Under the pieces are notes generated by a model. That model searched no databases and had not been told where the DNA came from. It saw nothing but the letters and a program-made list of their open reading frames with translations. 64,000 nucleotides of DNA. It comes from Picocystis sp. L7. Lineage: Eukaryota; Chlorophyta; Picocystophyceae; Picocystales; Picocystaceae. Both the position numbers and the translations under genes were made by a program. Positions 40,916 through 49,312 of the stretch are shown one piece after another; position 1 is the first letter of the stretch; every line of letters starts with the position of its first letter. Location of the stretch: assembly GCA_020975725.1 (NCBI GenBank), contig QXJR01000004.1, forward strand, positions 1-64,000. Direction: 5' to 3'.

Positions 40916-43900
40916 TCAGACGTGAAGAAAGTCATACACATAACTGATGGGGTCATATAGCATCGCACGTATCTCAGCAGCTGTATAACTTTGCTCGATC
41001 CCATCAGTCCAGCGCACGCAATAGTTTTCACCCGATGTGCCAATCACAATGCCTTGAAAGTATGCTTGGGTGCCATCGGAGGCATGAAACAACTGTTGCA
41101 CCACTGCCTGTTGCAGGTTATGGGGTGACTTGTAAGTCGGTCTTCGTCGGGTCTGGAATGGTAGTTTTGAAGAAGTCCAGGTGTTCACTAATATAGGTGC
41201 TGGATACTGTAAATATACTTGGTGTTTATGCTGTTCCACTTTCTCAAGGTTAGAGGCAGCAATGCCCTGTTCGGGAATGCAGCCATTGTTTTCCTCCAGC
41301 ACCAAAAACTCATCTAGTAGTTCACTAGTTTCATTGACCCACATGTAGGGTTCTGTAGTTGAAGTTGTCTTGACCCAATAACGAACAGGCTGTTGGGGGA
41401 AGAGTTGATAGTCTCTTAATAGATAGCGCTGTATGATTACTGCGGGTTCCACGTTGGCATCCACGGGAAGGGAGGTGGATGCACCAGTAGGTTCTTGCGA
41501 AGGGAAGAGCGTTAAATCTGAATCAAACCACGGTGCCAAACGGTCAGCATTGAAGCGGTCAGAATAGGGCGAATCAGGGGGTAGTTGTAGCCTGTAAGCC
41601 CCTTTTCCCAAGTCTTCAGTAACGGTGAATGGACCGACATAGTATGGGTCCAGTTTGTGCTTATCAGTTGGCCCCTTCAGGCCATACTGGACTTTCACTT
41701 GATCACCAACCTTGAAAGAGCGAGTCGGTAATTGTGAACGCAGAGCCTGGAATTTCTCAGCTTGTTTATGCAAATGCTCCAGTATGGTTCTGTACAATTG
41801 TCGCTGCTTGTCTAGTAGGACAGTAACCCGTTGGTCTACTGTGGATATCATATCTGTGAGACTCTCTGTATTGTCCTGTAAGGTTAGGAACTGCAAGTGC
41901 CAGGGCAACCTTGAAGGGCATCCGAACAAGGCGACAAACGGCGCAACTTTTGTAACAGCATGTACGCTGTCATTATAAGCATGGGCAGCTGCCTGTAAAT
42001 AGTCATCCCAGTTTAAACGGTCATCGCACGTTAAGCGCAGCTGCTGTAAAAGAGTGCGGTGCTGTCGCTCTGCACCTCCTTGGGATTGTGAATGATACGG
42101 TGTTCCAGTGGAATGCTGAACTCCCATTGCAGCGCAGAATGCCTGGAAAAGGTCGCGATACGCCGGCCCATTGTCAGTGTGAATGCGCTGCGGCGTATGG
42201 AAGCGGTACACGAGCGCATCTAGCAAGCATTGCGCTTGTCGGAAAGAACTCCAGGAAGTGTGTATAGCAATGTAGATCGCATACTTCGTAAAACGATCGA
42301 CAACAGTAAGCACCCCATTATGCCCCTTGGCTGTAAGGGGCAATCCTTCGACCACATCCATTACCACTGTGTGAAATGGATAGGGATAAAACTTAGTCTC
42401 GGCAAAGAGGGGCTGGTGCCTAGATGTTGTTCCTGGTTTTTGCATCTGACAAGTTGGACAGCGCGCGACAAAGTGATTTATATGCTGTTTCATTCCTTTC
42501 CAAGTGAAGTGGCGCTTGGCGTTTGCGAAGGTACGCTCTGCACCGAAGTGCGCCTGGTCATGTACTAGGTGTAATAAGTCCTGACGTAAGGCGTCATCTG
42601 CGGGAACCAGTACCACAGCAGGGCCGTCGAAGACATCGATCTGATTTGGTGGGCTGACTTCAAAAAGTAGTCCATTGGTGGCACGCAAATGTGGGGGCGG
42701 CGATTGCAGCCATGCCTCATACTGAGGGTCAGATAGAGCGGCGGACCGTAGGCGCTGCACAAAAGAGGGACTGCCCGGATCGGCTAACGCGGACAGAATT
42801 CTGGACTGTTTGCCTTGAACACACACAGCCTCGGTAAGACTGCGGCTAGCTAGCGGTCGAAGCGTCCCTGTGGGTGTTTTAAAGTAAAGGTCCAGAAGGT
42901 TGGCTATCCACGCTACTGGGAATGCATTGCCGCACAACCGATGTCGCATGCTTGTTGAGACATTCTCGGCAGCTGTGTCTCCAATTTCCATCCCAACCAA
43001 GCGCTCTTTTTCTGTAACTGTCAGCGCTCTTTCAGATCCATCTGAGTTACGTACCCATGTTGTCCGATTGCGGTCACTATGCGAGTTACTCGTTGCCATC
43101 AAAGTGGGGCATTTAAGAACGGGCTGGTTCATTGCCCCAGTAGGAACCGTAGCTCCATCGGTCAAACAATCTTGCCAGGTAAGGGGCAGACCGGGGACAT
43201 GCCATATACGTGAATTGGACGGAAGCGAAGTCCAGCAGTACCTGCTCCTTTTCTGGGGGCAGTACTGGGACATGTCGTGTAAGGCGGGCTCTCCAAACAT
43301 TTCCGCAACCTGCTGAAAATCTTTGTAAAGGTGGCCTGCAAAAGGAGTACATTCGATGATATAATCTGGTTGACCAAGTCGGTTGTAAAGGGTATGTACC
43401 GTTGTAAAAAGTTCTCTTTCATCCCGCAGCCCATAACTGGGGTAGTCTGGCGAGGTATTGGCTTTGGAGAACGGCTGGCATGGTACCCCCGCGATAAGCA
43501 GGTGGACAGGTGGTAGCTTTCTTCGATGCGCCAATACTCGTACATCATTGCCATAACGGAAAATATCTGTGCGGTGAAAGAGTCCAGGTCGATCTAGGTT
43601 CACCTCAGCAAACACCCTCTGTATTACCTTTCGGGCATGCTCTTCTATTTCGACTGCTATGTAATCAACTTGTATTGGATAGCCAGTTGGTATGAGATGC
43701 CACAGAGCTCGAAGGACTGTGCCCATACCTGCACATAAGTCTAAAATCCGGATGATGGGAGGACCTGTGCTAGGGGGGTTGCGCGATAAGTAATCTGCAG
43801 TGATATTTTGAGATCCTGGGCGGTACTCGACAGCGAAAGGTGCAAAGTATGCCAACTTCGCTGTCCAGCGCTGATCCCGGGGACTGAGTTGTTCTGCGGA

Positions 43901-45949
43901 CTTGCTTTGCAAGTACATGCTGGCTTTGTTGTCTGTAAGGACAGTGAATCTCTGTCCAAAGAGAAGGTGCCGCCAATGCTGCAGAGCGTAGACGATAGCA
44001 CAAGTCTCCTTCTCTGCTGGATGATAGTTCCTTTGTGCTGAATTGAACTTTTTAGAGTAATACTCAACTGGTTCCCAGGTGTTGGGGGAGGTTTCTTGTA
44101 GTAGTACAGCCCCCATACCCAAATCCGAAGCGTCAGTCTCAACGCGTATAGGCCGGTCTTCATCAAATAACTGTAAAATAGGTCCAGTAGTGAGCATACG
44201 CACAAGGTTTTCAAAGGCCTGGTCATGTTGAGCCTTCCAGAAACGACAGAAGTCGTGGCGGTACTGTTTGCGAGTGAGCTCTGTAAGAGGTGAAGCAATC
44301 TCTGCATAATTGCGTACAAAGCGCATGTAGAATTGACAAAGTCCCAGGAATGCTAAGTTTTGTTTGTGTGTGACAGGTTTAGGGAACTTTTGTATGCGCT
44401 CCACCAAATGGTCTGCACAACTGAGCTGGCCAGCATGTATGCGAAAACCAACCCATTCCAGCGTTCGGTGGAAGAAGTGACATTTTGACTCTTTCAGTCG
44501 TATGTCGTTACGCTGGCATACCTCGAGGAAGTCTTCCAAATGTTCAAAGTGTTTCTCTTGATCTACAGAGTGTATCAATATGTCATCCATATAGACCTTT
44601 AGAAAGGGCAATGCCCCAAAAATTCGATTCATCATTCTCTGGAACATTGCAGGGGCATTGGCCAGACCCATTGGCATAACCCTCCATACATAGCTGCCGA
44701 AAGGAGTAACAACTGCTGTCTTGTCAACATCTTCTCCATTCATGGGGAGCTGGTGAAAGCCGTCTAGGGCGTCTACTGATGAGAAGATACTTGACCCTCT
44801 CAAGTTCTGCAGGTGGTCATCTATTCGCGGCAACGGGTAGCGGTCCTTAATTGTGGCTGCATTTAGCATTCGATAGTCGAACACGACCCTCCACCCCCCA
44901 TCCTTCTTTGGGATGAGGAGGACAGGTGCCCCCCAACTCGATCCCGCACAGACATCCATTTTCCCAGCGTCCACGTATTCGGTCAGCAGTTCGCGTAGAG
45001 CATCCTGCTGTTGTGGGGACAACCGATAATAGTTGCGATGCACCGGCTGAGTACCAGGTTCCAGCTGAATCTTGAATGACTCACCGGGTACGCGTTCGCA
45101 AGGTAAGGTGGTACGCTTTTCAAAGCAGAGCGCGTACTTGCGGAGCAGCTTCTGCAGTCTCTCTTGTTCGTTGGGTGACAGCGTGCAGGCATCACTGAGC
45201 TTACTGCGGAAGGTCGAAGTTTCTAGTTCTTCAGATGTTAGCTCACAGGTGACATCAAGAGGTTGCACCATTAATAATAAGCATCCTTCTGTTTGCATGG
45301 CCTCTTTGATTTCAGAGGGGGGCACTATAAGGTCAAGTTTACGGGCTTTTATAAAGGCTGTGTCGCCCTGTACTTTATGAACTGTCCCATCAGGATGTTT
45401 AAGTTCCATGTACTGATGCTGCCAGTTTATGTGCAGCAAGAAGAGGTGGCAGAAGTCGACACCTAGTATGCATTCAAAGGTCTCAATGGGGGCCACACCA
45501 AAATAATGACTCACCTGAAAGGTATCGATTGTAATCTGTGCCTGAATAACTTGGGCCTGGTGCACTTCTGTCCCTACTGCTAGGCTGAAATCAAAGTATT
45601 GGCCAGTAGGCCTCCAATTCTGCTGTGTTGGGTCATGCTTCTTCAGTTTTTCAAAGTAGTGAATGCTTAAGAAGGAGTTGCTGGCAAGCGTGTCCACGTA
45701 CGCCTGTGTGGACAGGTCAGTAGGACCTGTAGGTCCAATAGTACTGCTGGCTGTGAGGAACTCGCAACGGGGGCGAGGGTTTGGCGACGCTCGTAAGGCT
45801 ACCACCTGATCTGGGTATAAGTTGTTGCGAGTCAACGGATCAGACCTCGCGCTTGCGGGTGGCACCTCTCCTGGCTCCATCCCGACGGCCTCTTCCGTCG
45901 GGAGGAGCCTGTTCAGTTTTTTGGCATCATTGGCTGGGTGTGACGGCAA
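40916..45949 (-). CDS. pol: Pol polyprotein with embedded C5 DNA methyltransferase
   Basis: About 1677 codons. Rough residue positions: retropepsin-like protease 60-190; reverse transcriptase 310-510 with YMDDILIHS; RNase H 600-700 (VETDASDLGMGAVLL); DNA methyltransferase 730-1020; integrase 1130-1400 with an HHCC zinc region and the D,D,E acids (VVMDVVEG, HTDNGPAY, GGAERQH); chromodomain-like segment near 1500; Tudor-like segment near 1630-1670 (YCVRWTDGIEQSYTAAEI). The methyltransferase shows motif I DLCAGMGTVLRAL, motif IV GVPCQPFSKAN with the catalytic Cys, motif VI ECTPF, motif VIII QKRSRYCW and motif X RLCGNAFPVAWIANLL. It overlaps gag by 37 bp in another frame, so expression by the ribosomal frameshifting usual in this family is likely. 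Confidence 0.93.
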   Translation of the reverse strand: MPSHPANDAKKLNRLLPTEEAVGMEPGEVPPASARSDPLTRNNLYPDQVVALRASPNPRPRCEFLTASSTIGPTGPTDLSTQAYVDTLASNSFLSIHYFEKLKKHDPTQQNWRPTGQYFDFSLAVGTEVHQAQVIQAQITIDTFQVSHYFGVAPIETFECILGVDFCHLFLLHINWQHQYMELKHPDGTVHKVQGDTAFIKARKLDLIVPPSEIKEAMQTEGCLLLMVQPLDVTCELTSEELETSTFRSKLSDACTLSPNEQERLQKLLRKYALCFEKRTTLPCERVPGESFKIQLEPGTQPVHRNYYRLSPQQQDALRELLTEYVDAGKMDVCAGSSWGAPVLLIPKKDGGWRVVFDYRMLNAATIKDRYPLPRIDDHLQNLRGSSIFSSVDALDGFHQLPMNGEDVDKTAVVTPFGSYVWRVMPMGLANAPAMFQRMMNRIFGALPFLKVYMDDILIHSVDQEKHFEHLEDFLEVCQRNDIRLKESKCHFFHRTLEWVGFRIHAGQLSCADHLVERIQKFPKPVTHKQNLAFLGLCQFYMRFVRNYAEIASPLTELTRKQYRHDFCRFWKAQHDQAFENLVRMLTTGPILQLFDEDRPIRVETDASDLGMGAVLLQETSPNTWEPVEYYSKKFNSAQRNYHPAEKETCAIVYALQHWRHLLFGQRFTVLTDNKASMYLQSKSAEQLSPRDQRWTAKLAYFAPFAVEYRPGSQNITADYLSRNPPSTGPPIIRILDLCAGMGTVLRALWHLIPTGYPIQVDYIAVEIEEHARKVIQRVFAEVNLDRPGLFHRTDIFRYGNDVRVLAHRRKLPPVHLLIAGVPCQPFSKANTSPDYPSYGLRDERELFTTVHTLYNRLGQPDYIIECTPFAGHLYKDFQQVAEMFGEPALHDMSQYCPQKRSRYCWTSLPSNSRIWHVPGLPLTWQDCLTDGATVPTGAMNQPVLKCPTLMATSNSHSDRNRTTWVRNSDGSERALTVTEKERLVGMEIGDTAAENVSTSMRHRLCGNAFPVAWIANLLDLYFKTPTGTLRPLASRSLTEAVCVQGKQSRILSALADPGSPSFVQRLRSAALSDPQYEAWLQSPPPHLRATNGLLFEVSPPNQIDVFDGPAVVLVPADDALRQDLLHLVHDQAHFGAERTFANAKRHFTWKGMKQHINHFVARCPTCQMQKPGTTSRHQPLFAETKFYPYPFHTVVMDVVEGLPLTAKGHNGVLTVVDRFTKYAIYIAIHTSWSSFRQAQCLLDALVYRFHTPQRIHTDNGPAYRDLFQAFCAAMGVQHSTGTPYHSQSQGGAERQHRTLLQQLRLTCDDRLNWDDYLQAAAHAYNDSVHAVTKVAPFVALFGCPSRLPWHLQFLTLQDNTESLTDMISTVDQRVTVLLDKQRQLYRTILEHLHKQAEKFQALRSQLPTRSFKVGDQVKVQYGLKGPTDKHKLDPYYVGPFTVTEDLGKGAYRLQLPPDSPYSDRFNADRLAPWFDSDLTLFPSQEPTGASTSLPVDANVEPAVIIQRYLLRDYQLFPQQPVRYWVKTTSTTEPYMWVNETSELLDEFLVLEENNGCIPEQGIAASNLEKVEQHKHQVYLQYPAPILVNTWTSSKLPFQTRRRPTYKSPHNLQQAVVQQLFHASDGTQAYFQGIVIGTSGENYCVRWTDGIEQSYTAAEIRAMLYDPISYVYDFLHV

Positions 45950-47187
45950 TGTTTTGCGTCATGCCCGTAGCGTCTACACTTGATGCACAAGGAATTACTC
46001 TGACAGAGTTGAAGTTGGTCTTGAGAAAGACTGGCTCCCAAAGGCAGACTTTTCATCTGTGTTTGCGCAGCCACTATCCTTTTTTGAAGTTCCTCCGATA
46101 AATCTCTGAATCGCTTGGCGGCCCGTCCTTCGATCGATCGTACGTTGGGGCGGTAGCTCCCTTCCTTCTGAGGTAAGGCATGGACAGTGGCCACAGATTT
46201 GGCTCCATGACCATTTTGATTGAGCGGCCTGACCGTGCGTGAAACACGCCGAGCTTTCTCTCTGTCCTGGGCTTCCACTTTCAATGCGATGGCTGCTATG
46301 CCCCATGGGGACACATCTGGCTTGCGTTCCAAATCAACCATCAGTTGCATGTGTTGCTCCACCTTATTGCCACTGTCATATGGCAGGCCGATGCGTAACC
46401 TGGTGGCGATGTCATTCTCATCAACCCTTGGACAGGTGGGGTCATCGCTCATATTTATCACAAAACTCAGAAGAAGGAGGCGGTTCAAGTAAGTGATCAC
46501 ATTCTCCTTGTTTTGACGTAAACGAGCCCGCTGAAATTCTTTCCAAGCATCAGGCCCTGGGTCTCTTCTTTGAAAGGTCTCCTTGAGTAGACTGAAGAGA
46601 GACGGTAAGTTTGGAACGCGCTCCCGATCAGCCATGATAATATTATCGACCATGATGCGGGCTGTGCCTGTCAAGGTCTGGAGAGCTAGTACTACCTGCT
46701 GGGTTGGATCGCTCGCGTAACCTTCAACCCAACAAGCAACCTCCCTATACCAGTGGGTGAGTGCATATGGGTCATCTATCACTTCCGTTCCAGAGAAGCT
46801 TTTTGGCTTGGACAATGCCACTCCTTGCAACCGGTGGGAGCCTTCCATAGATTGGTACATCTTGGTGAGTGAATGAAGTCCTTGTTGGCTCAATGGTTGC
46901 ATAGCCAGGTGGGAAGCATCCCCAGCTGCCTTCTCATTGGGTTCAACTGATGGTGGAGTAGGTCCATTGTCCTCGCGAGGGAAATCCTCCTCCCCAAGCG
47001 GTTCTTCTTCTTGCACTTGCGGGTCTTGAGCGGGGGTGTCGTTACGCAAACGACATAGTTGACTTTCCAACTCCTCCACTTGCTGAGCAAGGGCGGATCG
47101 AGCGTGTTGCTCACGTTCCAACTCACCTCTCAACCGTTGCATTCGTGTGGCGGTTCCGGAGAGGAATTCTTCCTCCGAGTCGCTCAT
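45913..47187 (-). CDS. gag: Gag protein with CCHC zinc knuckle
   Basis: 424 aa from the ATG at 47187, which lies only about 20 bp inside the LTR edge. An acidic coiled-coil N-terminus (RGELEREQHARSALAQQVEE) precedes a retrotransposon Gag core (HWYREVACWVEGYASDPTQQ, TYLNRLLLLSF) and a basic region. A C-terminal zinc knuckle CIKCRRYGHDAKHC (C-x2-C-x4-H-x4-C) follows, which packages element RNA. The frame is open throughout. Confidence 0.9.
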   Translation of the reverse strand: MSDSEEEFLSGTATRMQRLRGELEREQHARSALAQQVEELESQLCRLRNDTPAQDPQVQEEEPLGEEDFPREDNGPTPPSVEPNEKAAGDASHLAMQPLSQQGLHSLTKMYQSMEGSHRLQGVALSKPKSFSGTEVIDDPYALTHWYREVACWVEGYASDPTQQVVLALQTLTGTARIMVDNIIMADRERVPNLPSLFSLLKETFQRRDPGPDAWKEFQRARLRQNKENVITYLNRLLLLSFVINMSDDPTCPRVDENDIATRLRIGLPYDSGNKVEQHMQLMVDLERKPDVSPWGIAAIALKVEAQDREKARRVSRTVRPLNQNGHGAKSVATVHALPQKEGSYRPNVRSIEGRAAKRFRDLSEELQKRIVAAQTQMKSLPLGASLSQDQLQLCQSNSLCIKCRRYGHDAKHCRHTQPMMPKN

Positions 47188-47208
47188 CGCCAAGCGAAGC
47201 TTCGACAA

Positions 47209-47790
47209 TGTAGCGTCCAAGTAGGGTCGCGGACAGGGGACACTTGGGCAACGAGCGAGTTGCGGCTCTCAGCAGTCGTTGAGGTCCTGGAAGAGGCTGA
47301 TGAGGCGAGGAGGTCGTCTCGGAGGACAAGTAGAAAAGTGAATTGCAAGGCAAAGAGAGGGACTGGAGGTCCGTCTCTCAAAACCACTCAATGGCGGTTG
47401 AGATGAGGGCAAGTGGGGCACAAGGAGGGTCCACGTGCTGCTGACGGTCAAATCTGACCGTCCGTGCAGCCAGCCGTGGGGCGTCCGGCAGCTGTCCGAG
47501 TCATCGACACCGTCCAGCCTCCCCAGCCCTACCTTCTAGAAGTACACGGGGGAAGGGAATCCTTTCGACTCAACTCTACCGGTCAAGGGTTCCCTTCATC
47601 CCTTACTGAAACATGTCCATTGACCCGGGGCGTTCTGCATCTAGTCCCGGGCTCTGTTGACCCACATTCAATCCAGACCCGGATCTATGGTATAACGGTA
47701 ATAGGGGGCAGTAAGGCAATGACTGCCCTTTTACTCCCCAAAGTCTCGGGGTCTTCACGCAGGGTCTCATAGGGTCCCTGCTAGGCTACA
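47209..47790 (-). repeat. 5' LTR of the Ty3/Gypsy element
   Basis: 582 bp, same ends and length as 40303-40884; the difference I see is AAGCTACA versus AGGCTACA at the end. It should contain the element's promoter. Confidence 0.95.
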
Positions 47791-48010
47791 GCCCATAGGT
47801 TGCAAGGACTAGCCCATTCTTGGGCGAGGGCCTTGGTCTCCCGTGTAAAGAAGGCCGGACATTGGGCATGGTTTGGCGAGGCAAACACGTCCCAAGTAAA
47901 TGACCCGAATAGAATTGAGAACCTCTCAAAAGTCTCGCGATGGAGTGCATATTCCTCATCGTCGAAGGACAACCTCGGCAAGGCAAGTGTCGCGCGAGGG
48001 CTAGGCGCAA
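47791..48010 (-). mobile_element. Older retroelement fragment, right flank of the LTR insertion
   Basis: On the minus strand a stretch resembling the RNase H-type region of DIRS-like and related retroelements is visible (FTWDVFASPNHAQCPAFF). It begins exactly at the target duplication and pairs with the fragment at 40050-40302 on the other side. Broken and old; family only approximate. Confidence 0.5.
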
Positions 48011-48220
48011 CAGGCCGACGCTGTGGAATGGATAGTGAATTTCTCTATCACGGATTCAGCATCTCACGAAAAATAAATATTCATGAAATTATCCGCTCAT
48101 GGAGGTGGCAACTAAAGGAGATGCATCATTGCTATCAAATTCGTTGCATTTGTACTTGGGATCATTTCATAAAATCGAAATCTAGAACACGATTGCGCGT
48201 GATATCTTTTCAAACAAGCG
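48011..48220. other. Spacer between two mobile elements
   Basis: 210 bp, AT-rich, nothing recognised. Confidence 0.4.
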
Positions 48221-48238
48221 GCATTTAAAATGTAAAAC
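48221..48238 (+). repeat. Left terminal inverted repeat (candidate)
   Basis: GCATTTAAAATGTAAAAC, inverted copy at 51354-51370. Confidence 0.5.
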
Positions 48239-48261
48239 TTTCTCGTGTGATCATATTGTAA

Positions 48262-49297
48262 ATGGTATATCACTCTGACGACTACAAAAGAGCAGCCGTT
48301 AGACACTATCTGAACGTCTCTCACAACCGTGATAAAGCCTGTCGTACCCTCGGGTGCTTGAATCTCACCCTCGGCAGATGGATTGAGGTATGAGGATGAG
48401 GATGATTTGGCTCGCCACAATCGCCAATTACGGGCTTACAAGATGAGCAAAGCGCAGGTCCAAGAGGCTGTCGACTTCCTCGCGGACCACCAGACAACAT
48501 CCATACCTGAGCTCCATGCCCACTTGTAGGAAACCTTCGATGATTTTGATATATCTATGGCGCACTTATACAGGGTCGTTAGAGACAACAACCTGACGCG
48601 CAAGCGCACCAAGTATGGACACTATCCGAGAGTCAAGCGCGGCGTGGAGACCAACAAGAAAGCCGACCTCGAAGAGTTCTACTAAATCGTCTCGGCACAC
48701 CCTATCAACCGGATCGTATCTATAGACGAAACCTCGCTGACACCCTTCATGTTCAAGCCATACAGCAGGTGCGCCCTTGGCGAGAAGTGCATAAAGATCA
48801 CAGTCGAGAACAAGGTCTTCACCAAGCACACTTTCGTCGGCGCGATCACGAGCTCCCGCTGTGTGGGCTGGCAGGCGTATGAACGAAGCGCTATGAACGC
48901 CAATCGGTTCGTCGAATTCGTCAGGAGTATCATCAACAAACGCCGTTTGCGTGGCTACTTGTTCCTAGTCGATAACGCCGGTGCTCGCAAGGGCCAAGGC
49001 ATCCGTGATCTGATGCAGCAGACGGGAAACACATTGTAATACACCATCCCGTCCAATCCGCAGACCAACGCGATTGAGAACTGGTTCTCGCAGTTCAAGC
49101 ATTACATGCGTAACTCCACGACCAAGGACTTCGACGGTGTGTGCGATGACTGCAAAAGGTGCATACGGAAGATCACGCCTGAGCATTACCACAACTACTT
49201 CCAAATCGCGTACCGCAAGCACGAGTACCCGCACTAAGAGAGACCGCATGCTTTGACGCGCAGACGACCCCCGAAGAATTGCAAGGTCGATGTGTGA
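48262..49297 (+). pseudogene. IS630/Tc1-mariner-like DDE transposase, interrupted
   Basis: It starts MVYHSDDYKRAAVRHYL, a helix-turn-helix DNA-binding region (to about 48390). One apparent frame change near 48394 follows, then a single frame to a UGA at 49295-49297. The catalytic core is intact in sequence: RIVSIDETSL (first Asp), LFLVDNAGARKG (second Asp) and NPQTNAIENWFSQFKHYMR (Glu). In-frame UAG at 48527 and UAA at 48683, 49037 and 49235 interrupt it. If the last is the true stop, the protein ends YRKHEYPH; if it is read through, a basic tail of about 20 residues ends at the UGA. It catalyses cut-and-paste transposition. As read by the host's standard code it is non-functional. Confidence 0.82.
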
Positions 49298-49312
49298 GCA
49301 CTTAAGGATAAA

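Larger units (their letters stand above)
40303..47790 (-). mobile_element. Ty3/Gypsy LTR retrotransposon carrying a cytosine DNA methyltransferase
   Basis: 7,488 bp, minus strand, flanked by 582-bp direct repeats that begin TGTAGC and end GCTACA, with a 4-bp duplication GCCC outside each end (40299-40302 and 47791-47794). Order from its 5' end: LTR, a very short leader of about 20 bp, gag with zinc knuckle, then pol with protease, reverse transcriptase, RNase H, C5-methyltransferase, integrase and C-terminal reader-like modules, then LTR. Reverse transcriptase before integrase places it in Ty3/Gypsy. Both reading frames are open and it looks whole. The LTRs differ at one position that I noticed, so it is very young. 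Confidence 0.95.
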
